A DNA stretch of 37,538 bases, from the NCBI GenBank assembly GCA_964419545.1, contig CAYQQU010000057.1, forward strand, positions 1 through 37,538. The letters run 5' to 3'. A program made the position numbers and the translations under genes. Source of the stretch: CAYQQU01 sp964419545 (lineage in GTDB: Bacteria; Bacteroidota; Bacteroidia; Chitinophagales; Saprospiraceae). Under the pieces are notes generated by a model. It did no database searches, was not told the DNA's origin, and saw only the letters and a program-made list of their open reading frames with translations. Positions 25,275 through 33,130 of this stretch are shown piece after piece. Within the stretch, counting starts at the first letter, position 1. The number at the start of each line of letters is the position of its first letter.

Positions 25275-27800
25275 CTAACCCTCTTTGTCGAAAAGCAGCT
25301 TATTCCAAAAAGCTTTGGCTTTTTGGCGACGTTCTTCCCGCCTTTTTTCTTTCTCCTGCAGCTCCATCTCGCGTTCCCAGATCCTTCTTTCGAATTCGGC
25401 TTCAGTTTCGCCGGGGCGGGGGCGTGGAATATGAATCAGTCGCCCCTCTTCCGTGCGTTCCAGTCGCCCGAAAAGGCGTTCGAAGAAGCCGGGGTTCTCG
25501 GAATAATCGTACCGGAAGTCGGCGATGATCGGCATTTCCTCCAGATAGGGCGGGCATTGCATCAGGGCGACCAGGGTATCGTGAGGCGGCGTGAACGGCG
25601 TCCATTTTTTCTTTTTGAAAGCCGGGTCCTGGTACATGCGGCGCATAAAATCGCCCACGATGGGGAGGGCCGTGCTGGACCCCTGGCCGGCTCGCATGGT
25701 GCGGAAGTGCACCTGCGGGTTTTCGGCGCCGACCCAGGCGCCGGCCACCAGGTGAGGCGTGAAGCCGATAAACCAGCCGTCGGTCTGGTTTTGGGTAGTG
25801 CCCGTTTTGCCGGCAATGGGGTTGTAGAGCCCGAATTCGTAACGCAGCCGCCGGGCGGTGCCGCTGTCGACGACGGATTGCAGCATCTTCACCACGACGT
25901 CGGCGTACCCTTCGTCCAGGACGCGCTCGAAATCATCGGTCGCCGGGCGGTCGAAAGCAACGAGCACCTGCCCGTCGCTCGTTTCGATGCGATCGAGGTA
26001 GTGAAATTCCGGCCGTCGCCCCCGGTTGGCGAAGGCGCCGTACACCTGCACCATATCCCAGAGGGAAGCTTCGACGGCTCCCAGCGCGATCGCCGGCTGC
26101 CGGGGAATGTCGCCGCTGAGGCCCAGGTTGCGGGCCAGCGCCCGTACGGAATCGATACCCGTGCGCATCAAGACGTCTACGGTGACGGCGTTCACCGATT
26201 GGCTGAGGGCGCCTTCCATGGAATAGACGCCGCCGTATTCGTTGTCGGAGTTGCGAGGCTGCCAGTTGTCGTAGTCCGCGTAAGTCACCAATTCGTTCTC
26301 GGTGTATTCACAGGGCATCATTCCGGAAGCCAGCGCCCGGGCGAAGACGACGGGTTTGAAAGTGGATCCGACCTGGCGTCGCGACTTGACGTGGTCGTAC
26401 TGAAAATGCCCGTAGTTGATGCCGCCTACCCAGGCGCGGATCAAGCCCGTTTGGGGTTCGGCGGCCAGGAAGCCGGCGTGCAGGAGGGTGAGGTAGTGCT
26501 TGACGGAGTCCAGCGGGCTCATTTCCCGTTCCGCTTCCTGGCCGTCCCAGGTAAATACGCGCATCGGAACGGGCGTCTTGAAGACGGTCTCGATCGCTTC
26601 CTGGCTCAGCCCCTGCGCCTTAAGTGAGCGGTAGCGGTCGGACCGGGCGACGGCGCGCTCCAGGGCGGGGTTGTCGCCCCAGGGGAATCCTTTTTTCCAG
26701 TCTTTGTAAAAAGCCTCCTGCAACTTGGCCACCCGCTCGCCGACGGCCTGTTCGGCGTAGCGCTGCAGGCGGGCGTCGATGGTGGTGTAGATCTTCAGCC
26801 CGTCGGTAAACAGATCGTAGGGCGCGCCGTCGGGTTTGACGTGATCCGCTAGGAGCTCCTCCAGCTCCCGGCGCAGGTGTTCCCGAAAGTAGGCCGCGGA
26901 GCCCAGGTGTTCGCCTTCGCGCTCGTATTGCAGGTCGATCGGCAGCTGTTGCAGCGAATCGACCTGCTCGGGCGGCAGATAACCGTATTTGCTCATCTGA
27001 TACAGCACGACGTTGCGGCGCTGCAGCGCCCGCTCGTAATGGCGCACCGGGTTGTAATAGGTATTGGCTTTAAGCATGCCGACGAGCACGGCGGCCTCTT
27101 CGACGCGCAGCTCTTCCGGCGATTTGTTGAAAAAACGCTGAGCCGCAACTTTGATGCCGTACACGTTTTCGCCGAAGGGCACGGTATTCAGGTAGAGGTT
27201 GAGCAGTTCGTCTTTGGTGTAGATCCGTTCCAGGCGACGGGCCGTAAACATTTCCCGGACCTTATTGATGAAGATGGAAAACAACCAGTAATCGCGCCGC
27301 GGGTAGAGGTTCTTGGCCAGCTGCTGGCTAAGGGTGCTGCCGCCGCCGGCCGTCTCGTCGGACAACAGGACGGATTTAAAAAGCACCCGCGCCCAGGCTC
27401 GAAAATCAATGCCGCTATGTTCGAAGAAGCGGGCGTCTTCCGTGGCGACCAGCGCGTCGATGATCGCCGGGGTGATCTCTTCAAAATCGGCCTCGATCCG
27501 GTTTTCGATATAGTATTTTCCCAACAGGACCCCGTCTTCGGAAAAGACCTCCGAAGCCTGGTAATTGCGAATACTCATCAGGTCGGGATAGGTGGGTAAA
27601 GGGCCGAAAGCGCCCCAATAAACGAGGGTGAGCAGCAGGAACAGCAAAAAAGTGAAGCTGCCGCCCGCTATAGCGGCGACCTTGGTCGCCAGGTAAAGCC
27701 GAGGGTAGCTTTCCCGGAAAGGCCGCAATTTTTCCCGTATCCACTGACGCCCTTCACGGGCCGTTTCCGCTATTTTCTCCAGGGGTTTATTTTTCAGCAT
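25275..27800 (-). CDS. mrcA: Class A penicillin-binding protein 1A
   Basis: Bifunctional peptidoglycan synthase of 841 residues. A cytoplasmic start is followed by one membrane helix (about residues 41-63). The GT51 glycosyltransferase domain has catalytic Glu121 in EDARFFEHSG and the GGSTLSQQLAKN motif (about 153-164). The transpeptidase domain has Ser479 in STFK, the SVN triad (535-537) and KTGT (665-668). A charged, Arg/Glu-rich tail ends the protein. It is the only gene of its unit, convergent with the DLH gene. Family function is certain; the choice between PBP1A and PBP1B names is conventional. Confidence 0.95.
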   Translation of the reverse strand: MLKNKPLEKIAETAREGRQWIREKLRPFRESYPRLYLATKVAAIAGGSFTFLLFLLLTLVYWGAFGPLPTYPDLMSIRNYQASEVFSEDGVLLGKYYIENRIEADFEEITPAIIDALVATEDARFFEHSGIDFRAWARVLFKSVLLSDETAGGGSTLSQQLAKNLYPRRDYWLFSIFINKVREMFTARRLERIYTKDELLNLYLNTVPFGENVYGIKVAAQRFFNKSPEELRVEEAAVLVGMLKANTYYNPVRHYERALQRRNVVLYQMSKYGYLPPEQVDSLQQLPIDLQYEREGEHLGSAAYFREHLRRELEELLADHVKPDGAPYDLFTDGLKIYTTIDARLQRYAEQAVGERVAKLQEAFYKDWKKGFPWGDNPALERAVARSDRYRSLKAQGLSQEAIETVFKTPVPMRVFTWDGQEAEREMSPLDSVKHYLTLLHAGFLAAEPQTGLIRAWVGGINYGHFQYDHVKSRRQVGSTFKPVVFARALASGMMPCEYTENELVTYADYDNWQPRNSDNEYGGVYSMEGALSQSVNAVTVDVLMRTGIDSVRALARNLGLSGDIPRQPAIALGAVEASLWDMVQVYGAFANRGRRPEFHYLDRIETSDGQVLVAFDRPATDDFERVLDEGYADVVVKMLQSVVDSGTARRLRYEFGLYNPIAGKTGTTQNQTDGWFIGFTPHLVAGAWVGAENPQVHFRTMRAGQGSSTALPIVGDFMRRMYQDPAFKKKKWTPFTPPHDTLVALMQCPPYLEEMPIIADFRYDYSENPGFFERLFGRLERTEEGRLIHIPRPRPGETEAEFERRIWEREMELQEKEKRREERRQKAKAFWNKLLFDKEG

Positions 27801-27836
27801 AATTTCATCTAATCATCAAGGCATTTAAACGCTACG

Positions 27837-27844
27837 CAAAGTTA
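27837..27844 (-). promoter_or_regulatory. -7 box upstream of the PBP1A gene
   Basis: Minus-strand TAACTTTG fits TAnnTTTG, 37 bp upstream of the ATG at 27800. No clear TTTG is present at the -33 distance, so this is a partial promoter match. Confidence 0.45.
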
Positions 27845-27965
27845 ATTGTTTTGTTTGCCCGGTGCACGTTTTTAAAACAAAAAGTTTTGGCGATGCGCCG
27901 CCGGTGAATGCGTCCGCAGCCGGACATTTTACTTTTTGATGTTACAACATGTGTGTTTAAACATG

Positions 27966-27973
27966 TATATTTG
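27966..27973 (+). promoter_or_regulatory. -7 box upstream of the ATA-start lipoprotein gene
   Basis: TATATTTG fits TAnnTTTG, but no TTTG is found 19-20 bp upstream. If the two inserted elements (27998-28160 with its duplication, and 28225-28362) are removed, this box would lie about 115 bp before the lipoprotein start. It may therefore be that gene's original promoter. Confidence 0.4.
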
Positions 27974-27997
27974 CATCGAACAAAATAAAAAAGCCGC

Positions 27998-28152
27998 GTA
28001 ACTACTTAGGTCCCTCCGATTGAGAGGCGAAAATGCCTGGTTTTGCCCCTGCCCTAAATGGGAGCCCAGGCATTTTCGCCCTTTGCTCCCATTTAGGGTC
28101 GGGGCAGACAAAGGGCGAAAATGCCTTTAAAAGGAGGGACCTAAATAGTTAC
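27998..28152. mobile_element. MITE-like element, family B, with 8-bp target duplication
   Basis: A 155-bp element with 20-bp terminal inverted repeats: GTAACTACTTAGGTCCCTCC at 27998-28017, pairing with 28133-28152 at 18 of 20 positions. It is flanked on both sides by the exact 8-mer AAAGCCGC (27990-27997 and 28153-28160), as expected of a target-site duplication. Inside are a second inverted pair based on CCTAAATGGGAGC and three copies of GGCGAAAATGCC in alternating orientation, so the RNA would fold strongly. It has no coding capacity. Confidence 0.88.
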
Positions 28153-28224
28153 AAAGCCGCAATGTATAAAATCGGCCCCGATCGGATAAAGTCCCATTTG
28201 ATAGTCAGATTAAACGTTACTTTA

Positions 28225-28362
28225 CCCGGATTATTCAGGGATTCATCTATTGCCGGCCGCTATTCTGCCCCGCTAGGGACGACACTCATCGTATCTGGGA
28301 ATACGCCTGCGCGAAGGCAAGCTTGTCAACCGTCATAACGAAGAATCCCTGAATAATCCAGG
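28225..28362 (+). mobile_element. MITE-like element, family C, copy 2
   Basis: A 138-bp element with 18-19 bp terminal inverted repeats (CCCGGATTATTCAGGGATTC at the left, GAATCCCTGAATAATCCAGG at the right; one mismatch). Its interior aligns with the reverse complement of 6493-6665. The flanks are TTA on both sides (28222-28224 and 28363-28365), perhaps a degenerate TTAA duplication. It ends 27 bp before the ATA start of the following lipoprotein gene. Confidence 0.8.
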
Positions 28363-28389
28363 TTAATCAACCAAAAAAAATCTTGCTTT

Positions 28390-29202
28390 ATAAAGTTTCT
28401 TCAACTCGTATTCCTGAGCATCTTACTAGGAGCGTGCGGCGCTCCCGATCGTCCGGCCACTGAAGCCCAGGGCGCGGCGGCGCCCGAAGAAGAAAAAGCG
28501 CCGGCTCCGGCGGAAGCGTTCGTCGATCAAGTCGAAGCGGCCCACGCAGTAGCCGGCTTCAAACAGCGAAAAGCCGTCGCTTTTGATCTGTTGCTCTATT
28601 TCGGCGGGAGTAAACGCCTGGAAGCGACGATCACTGCGTTGACCAACTCCACAAAAGTGCGGCTCGACCGCGCTGACGGCCTCTCATTGATCTATGACGG
28701 TCATACCGTTTACCAAAGCCCGGCATCCGCGGAATACGGCGGCGCACGGTTCGATATCTTCACCTGGCAGTATTTCTTTATGGCGCCTTTTAAGTTCAGC
28801 GATCCGGGCGCCAATTGGGAATACCTCGGTGATAAGCAACTACAGGGAAAAAGTTACGAGGCCGCCAAGCTGACTTTCGAGGCCGGCACGGGCGACGCGC
28901 CCGACGATTGGTACATCGCCTATAAGCATCCCGACACCCACCGGTTGTTCAGCATGGCGTATATCGTGACTTTCAATAAAAGCCGCGAAAAAGCAGAGGA
29001 AGAACCCCACGCCATCACCTATCACGATTACGAAGAGGTGGACGGCGTACCCTTCGCCACCCGGTGGCAATTTTGGATGTGGACCGAGGCGCGCGGCATC
29101 TTTGATCAGCTCGGACGGGCCGAAATAGCAAATGTCCGCTTCCTCGATCCTGATCCCATTTTCTTCACAGTTGGCGAAGACGCCAAAGAGGTCCCGCTTT
29201 AG
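28390..29202 (+). CDS. Lipoprotein (DUF6503-like) with an ATA start codon
   Basis: A 270-residue protein whose first codons read ATA-K-F-L-Q-L-V-F-L-S-I-L-L-G-A-C-G, a complete lipoprotein signal with lipobox LGAC. There is no ATG, GTG or TTG in frame between the upstream stop (28354, inside the family C element) and the TTG at 28591, which is already inside the folded domain. An Ala/Pro/Glu-rich linker follows the cysteine, then a beta-rich domain (LYFGGSKRLEATI ... TWQYFFMAPFKF ... YHDYEEVDGVPFATRW) that resembles DUF6503-type Bacteroidota lipoproteins of unknown function. It is either translated from ATA or is a recent start-loss pseudogene; the rest of the frame is intact. Confidence 0.7.
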   Translation: MKFLQLVFLSILLGACGAPDRPATEAQGAAAPEEEKAPAPAEAFVDQVEAAHAVAGFKQRKAVAFDLLLYFGGSKRLEATITALTNSTKVRLDRADGLSLIYDGHTVYQSPASAEYGGARFDIFTWQYFFMAPFKFSDPGANWEYLGDKQLQGKSYEAAKLTFEAGTGDAPDDWYIAYKHPDTHRLFSMAYIVTFNKSREKAEEEPHAITYHDYEEVDGVPFATRWQFWMWTEARGIFDQLGRAEIANVRFLDPDPIFFTVGEDAKEVPL

Positions 29203-29360
29203 CTCGCAGGCGTATTCAAAGCCAAGGAAAGAGAAGCCAGATCCCGGTTGACTTCCCGGCGGCCCGCTCGCTTGCGGAAGCGCCGGCTAAATGACAAAGC
29301 AAAGGACCAACGCGACTACGGGCAGCATCGGGCGAAACCGTCCGGTGCTATCCGGTGTTA

Positions 29361-29378
29361 AATTAGAAATTTCTAATT
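29361..29378. promoter_or_regulatory. Perfect 18-bp palindrome abutting marR (probable operator)
   Basis: AATTAGAAATTTCTAATT is an exact self-complementary 18-mer ending one base before the marR ATG (29379). MarR dimers bind palindromes of this size and usually repress their own genes, so autorepression is likely. Occupancy would block promoter clearance or translation initiation. Confidence 0.75.
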
Positions 29379-29846
29379 ATGCAGATCGAGGAAACTTTGC
29401 GCAAAGAGAAATTCGCCAATGAGTGGCACCGGTTGCGGGTCAATTTGTTGTATTCCGCCAGTTGGCTTTCGGGAGAGATCAAAACTTTTCTCCAACCCTT
29501 CGACATCACTCAGAAGCAGTTCAACATCCTGCGCATCCTACGCGGCCTGCATCCCGACCCCGTCGGCCAGACCATCAATGATCTGCGCGACCGGATGATC
29601 GACCGCATGTCGGACACCTCCCGGCTCGTCGACCGGCTGGAGAAAAAAGGGCTGGTCCGCAAAGAACCCTGCGCTGTCGACCGGCGGCACGCCCGCGTCT
29701 TTATCTCGTCGGCCGGCCTGCAACTGCTTTCGGAAATCGACGCGCGCTTGTTCGGCCTCGACGCCGTCACACAGCGGCTCTCCGAAGCGGAAGCCTCCCG
29801 GCTGAATGATCTGCTCGATAAAATGCGCAGACAGGCAGTGGCATAA
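29379..29846 (+). CDS. MarR-family transcription regulator
   Basis: A 155-residue winged-helix protein. N- and C-terminal helices form the dimer interface (about 8-35 and 128-153). The wHTH has FDITQKQFNILRIL, then the recognition-helix region MIDRMSDTSRLVDRLEKKGLV (given as a landmark), and the wing CAVDRRHARVFISS containing the family's DRR motif. The start is fixed by the upstream palindrome. The preceding gene on the same strand is the DUF6503-like lipoprotein, ending 176 bp upstream, which could be a target, as MarR genes and YceI/DUF6503-type genes often neighbour each other. That link is inference. Confidence 0.93.
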   Translation: MQIEETLRKEKFANEWHRLRVNLLYSASWLSGEIKTFLQPFDITQKQFNILRILRGLHPDPVGQTINDLRDRMIDRMSDTSRLVDRLEKKGLVRKEPCAVDRRHARVFISSAGLQLLSEIDARLFGLDAVTQRLSEAEASRLNDLLDKMRRQAVA

Positions 29847-29897
29847 TACGGGTAAATCGCCTATATTAGTAAAAAATTATTATAGACGACCACACCC

Positions 29898-30134
29898 CAG
29901 CAATTCTCGGTTTGAAACATGGTTATGCTCACGTCCCAGCGGGACGAACTATCGGTAGCCTATTTTGTACGCACTGATTGCCGTGCCGGAGGTACGGAAC
30001 AGAAAAGCTGGCAAAATACAGCGTATATTCCGTACCTCCGGCACGGAAGACCATCTTTCGAAACAATCTACCAATATCTTGCGCCTCCGGCGCTGCGAAT
30101 TAAAAAATGCTTACTGCCAAACCGAGAATCGCTG
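29898..30134 (-). mobile_element. MITE-like element, family A, copy 2, with 9-bp target duplication
   Basis: A 237-bp element, the same length as copy 1 and inverted relative to it. The ends are CAGCAATTCTCGGTTTG and CAAACCGAGAATCGCTG. It is flanked by the exact 9-mer ACCACACCC on both sides (29889-29897 and 30135-30143). The internal palindrome GTGCCGGAGGTACGGAA / TTCCGTACCTCCGGCAC is best preserved here. It has no coding capacity. Confidence 0.92.
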
Positions 30135-30151
30135 ACCACACCCAACGACTT

Positions 30152-30358
30152 ATGAAGAAAGTGCGCATTCCCCGACTTCGCCCTGCTTCCGCTAAGCTCC
30201 TCCGCCCGGCTCTTTCCCTGGGCCTCAGCCTCAACAGCTTTTACTTCTTATCTTCCTCCATGTCTTCCTCTTCAAAGCTGCAACAAGACGATCAGTGGGA
30301 AAACTTCCGGCAAAGATTTGTCGAAGGACTGGTGCCTCGCCACGTGAAGCCTTCCTGA
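30152..30358 (+). CDS. Possible small protein between two family A elements
   Basis: A 68-codon ORF starting MKKVRIPRLRPASAKLL. It has a basic N-terminus, a moderately hydrophobic middle (LSLGLSLNSFYFL) and a polar tail (KLQQDDQWENFRQRFVEGL). It begins nine bases after the target duplication of family A copy 2 and stops where the degenerate copy 4 begins. I do not recognise it. It could be a real small membrane-associated protein, a gene truncated by the elements, or chance. Confidence 0.3.
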   Translation: MKKVRIPRLRPASAKLLRPALSLGLSLNSFYFLSSSMSSSSKLQQDDQWENFRQRFVEGLVPRHVKPS

Positions 30359-30607
30359 TTCTGTGTCTGGTTTTAGCAAGGAATTGCTCCCGTTCCGGCG
30401 GTAGCTACCGGTTACCTTTTTGTGCGCAAGGAATTCCATGCCGGAGGTACGGAACAGGAAAGAGGCCATAATTTTTGCAAGGACCTTGTTTCGCATACCA
30501 CTTGTTCGAAAAAGATCTGCCAACCTACCCGCCGGCGAGGCAGGCAACTTGTGCTTCCGGCGCTGCGAATGAAGAAAGGCTTCCTGTCAAATGGAGACCC
30601 GTTGTTG
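30357..30607 (-). mobile_element. MITE-like element, family A, copy 4 (degenerate)
   Basis: The segment aligns in the same orientation as copy 2 through conserved blocks such as CCGGAGGTACGGAACAG, TCCGGCGCTGCGAAT and GAAAGGCTTCCTGTCAAA (counterpart of TGCTTACTGCCAAA). Terminal repeats and the second half of the inner palindrome are eroded, and no target duplication is visible. The boundaries are approximate. It is evidently an old copy. Confidence 0.65.
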
Positions 30608-30609
30608 TC

Positions 30610-30976
30610 CGGGTTAAATATTATTGCTTTCTATTAATTGAATTAAAGATACTTGTCTAAAATAAAAATGTGAGCGAATGAAATGCAGTAGGTGTGATAA
30701 TTTTAAATTTAAAGTGCTGTTTTTCAGTGATTTTTATTTTTGATGAAGTTGAATTCAGTTCCAGTTTGTAATGGAATTGAACTTTTTTCAGGGTCGAAAT
30801 GAGGCCATATTTGTATTGTCAACGGGAAAAAAGGAAAAGAAAAGAAAAACGGAAAGCTTACTATCGACAAATTATAATCCTAAAACACCCGGGCGCTCTC
30901 CTGAAAAGAATTTATTGGGTATCAAAGGATATCCATTATTTTGGTATGTAGATAGCCTCTCAAAGCTCTTTTGGAG
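30610..30976 (+). other. AT-rich stretch, possible small RNA
   Basis: I see no convincing protein gene. The reading frame at 30771-31076 is Lys/Ser-rich and runs through the terminator. A weak -7-like box CATATTTG (30806-30813) has TTTT 19 bp upstream. Together with the strong terminator at 30977-31008 it would define an RNA of about 190 nt with no homology that I can recognise. Confidence 0.35.
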
Positions 30977-31008
30977 ACCGGTTGGTAAAAGCCAACCGGT
31001 TTTTTTTG
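30977..31008 (+). terminator. Strong intrinsic terminator (plus strand)
   Basis: A perfect stem ACCGGTTGG (30977-30985) / CCAACCGGT (30992-31000) with a 6-nt loop, followed by T8. It lies between the AT-rich stretch and the 3' end of mnmG (minus strand). The plus-strand T tract implies that it ends a rightward transcript. Confidence 0.88.
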
Positions 31009-31089
31009 TTTACAAAGCTCCATCCTTCATACGGCCTTCCTTCGCAATAGTTGCGCTGATCTATAAAAAAAGTTAAAATATTTGCCGGG

Positions 31090-32955
31090 CTATCGTCCCA
31101 TGTGGACGAGCAGCACCGAGATGTCGGCCGGGGAGACCCCGCTGATGCGTCTGGCCTGGCCGATGGTGCGCGGTTTGAAGCGCGCCAGTTTTTCCCGTGC
31201 TTCTTTCGACAGGGCGGCAAGCGTCTGGTAATCGAAGTTTTCTTGCAGCCGCACCGATTCCAGGCGGTTCATCTTGTCGACGAGCTCCTTCTCCTTAGAG
31301 ATATAGCCTTCGTACTTCATGTTGATCTCGGCCAGTTCGAGAAATTCTTCGTCATAGGGGGCGACGAACGCGTCGAGTGCCGGCAGCACCTGGCGCAGTT
31401 CGGCCAGGCTGATGTGCGGGCGCAGCAGGATGCTGTGCAGTTTGACCTTCTGCCTGAGCGGGGCGCTGCCCTTGCCGGTGAGGTAAGCGTTGATCTGACC
31501 GGGTTCGACGCTCAGTTCGCGGATGAACTGCTCCACGGCGGTAGCGGCGTTCAGTTTCTCGGTTACCCGGTCCATACGCGCATCCGTGTCGCGGATGCCG
31601 AGCCGGTGCGCCAGGGGCGTGAGCCGGACGTCGGCATTATCCTGGCGCAACAGAATGCGGTATTCGGCGCGCGAGGTAAACATGCGGTACGGCTCCTTGG
31701 TGCCTTTGTTCACCAGGTCGTCGATCAGCACGCCGATGTAGGCGTCGGAGCGCCGCAGTACGAACGGCTCTTCGTCGCGGATGGCGCGATGGGCGTTGAT
31801 CCCGGCGATCAGTCCCTGACAGGCGGCTTCTTCGTAGCCGGTGGTGCCGTTAATCTGGCCGGCGAAGAAGAGGTTTTTGACCAGGTGGGTTTCCAGCGAC
31901 AGCTGCAGCTGGGTAGGCTGGAAAAAGTCGTATTCGATCGCGTAGCCCGGCCGGAACATTTTCATGTGCTCGAAACCCGGCACTTTGCGCAGGGCGTGGT
32001 ACTGCACGTCTTCCGGCAGCGAGCTGGAAAAGCCGTTGACGTATACTTCGATGGTGTCCCAGCCTTCCGGCTCGACGAAGAGCTGGTGGCGGTCGCGATC
32101 GGCGAAACGGTCGATCTTATCTTCGATGGAGGGGCAGTAGCGCGGGCCCAGCGCCCGGATACGCCCGTTGAACATGGGGGAGCGGTCGAATCCCGTGCGC
32201 AGCGTATCGTGCACTTCCGGGCTGGTGAACGCGATGTGGCAGGGCAACTGCTTTTCCGGGCGGGGCGTATCGGTATATGAAAACTTGCCCGGGTTTTCGT
32301 CGCCGGGTTGTACTTCCATGCGGCCGTAATCGAGCGTGCGCCCGTCGAGGCGGGGCGGCGTGCCGGTTTTCATGCGGCCGGCTTCGAAGCCCAGCTCCAC
32401 CAGCTGCTCGGTAATGCCCTTGGCGGCCCGTTCGCCGGCGCGGCCGCCGCCGAACTGCTTCTCGCCGATATGAATGAGGCCGTTGAGGAAGGTGCCGTTG
32501 GTGAGCACGACTGATTTTGCCGGGATTTCCAATCCCATGCCCGTGCGTACGCCACGCACCACGCCGTTCTTGACGACGATGCCCGTCACCATCTCCTGCC
32601 AGAAATCGATGTTGGGATGGGCTTCCAGCAGGTTGCGCCACTTGCGGGCAAACAGCAGGCGGTCGCTCTGCGCGCGCGGGCTCCACATGGCCGGCCCTTT
32701 CGAGCGGTTGAGCATGCGAAACTGCACCATGGTATGGTCGGTGACGATACCTGAATACCCGCCTAGCGCGTCGATCTCGCGGACGATCTGCCCCTTGGCG
32801 ACCCCGCCCATGGCGGGATTGCACGACATCTGGGCGATCGTGTTCATATTCATCGTGGCCAGCATAACGCGCGATCCCAGGTTGGCCGCCGCTACCGCCG
32901 CTTCGCTGCCCGCGTGGCCGGCGCCCACCACTATGACGTCGTATTCCGGAAACAT
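31090..32955 (-). CDS. mnmG: tRNA uridine-5-carboxymethylaminomethyl modification enzyme MnmG (GidA)
   Basis: FAD-dependent enzyme that, with MnmE, builds the cmnm5 group on U34 of certain tRNAs. The 621-residue length is normal. The N-terminal dinucleotide-binding motif is VVGAGHAGSEAAVAAANLG. CNPAMGGVAKGQIVREIDALGG and GTPPRLDGRT (landmark motifs) are diagnostic of the family, as is EYRILLRQDNAD in the C-terminal half. It is transcribed alone; mnmE is not in the window. The ATG at 32955 follows an A/T-rich leader. Confidence 0.97.
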   Translation of the reverse strand: MFPEYDVIVVGAGHAGSEAAVAAANLGSRVMLATMNMNTIAQMSCNPAMGGVAKGQIVREIDALGGYSGIVTDHTMVQFRMLNRSKGPAMWSPRAQSDRLLFARKWRNLLEAHPNIDFWQEMVTGIVVKNGVVRGVRTGMGLEIPAKSVVLTNGTFLNGLIHIGEKQFGGGRAGERAAKGITEQLVELGFEAGRMKTGTPPRLDGRTLDYGRMEVQPGDENPGKFSYTDTPRPEKQLPCHIAFTSPEVHDTLRTGFDRSPMFNGRIRALGPRYCPSIEDKIDRFADRDRHQLFVEPEGWDTIEVYVNGFSSSLPEDVQYHALRKVPGFEHMKMFRPGYAIEYDFFQPTQLQLSLETHLVKNLFFAGQINGTTGYEEAACQGLIAGINAHRAIRDEEPFVLRRSDAYIGVLIDDLVNKGTKEPYRMFTSRAEYRILLRQDNADVRLTPLAHRLGIRDTDARMDRVTEKLNAATAVEQFIRELSVEPGQINAYLTGKGSAPLRQKVKLHSILLRPHISLAELRQVLPALDAFVAPYDEEFLELAEINMKYEGYISKEKELVDKMNRLESVRLQENFDYQTLAALSKEAREKLARFKPRTIGQARRISGVSPADISVLLVHMGR

Positions 32956-32982
32956 TTTTATTTAGACTTTTTAAAAGAAGTG

Positions 32983-32990
32983 CAAAGATA
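32983..32990 (-). promoter_or_regulatory. -7 box of the mnmG promoter
   Basis: Minus-strand TATCTTTG, identical to the nadE -7 element, lies 28 bp before the mnmG ATG. The position expected for a -33 TTTG (about 33010) does not match, so this is a partial promoter match. Confidence 0.55.
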
Positions 32991-33058
32991 AAGGTTTTGA
33001 AGAAGTTTGCGTCCGGACCCTGAATCCATGTTAAAAATTTCCACATCAGTCAGGACCC

Positions 33059-33130
33059 CACACCCACACTCACACCCACACTCACACCCACACCCACACT
33101 CACACCCACACCCACACCCACACCCACACC
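33059..33130. repeat. 12-unit hexamer microsatellite (CACACC/CACACT)
   Basis: Twelve contiguous 6-bp units, nine CACACC and three CACACT (units 2, 4 and 7). It lies between the divergent mnmG and TonB-domain genes, about 100 bp from mnmG and 80 bp from the latter. The minus strand has repeated GGGTGT and could form a G-quadruplex. A minus-strand frame across it (32958-33164, Cys-Gly repeats) is a by-product of the repeat. Confidence 0.9.

Noticed and set aside
27998..28152. CRISPR-like short repeats (three GGCGAAAATGCC blocks)
   Set aside because: The blocks alternate in orientation, lie within an inverted-repeat element and have no regular spacers.
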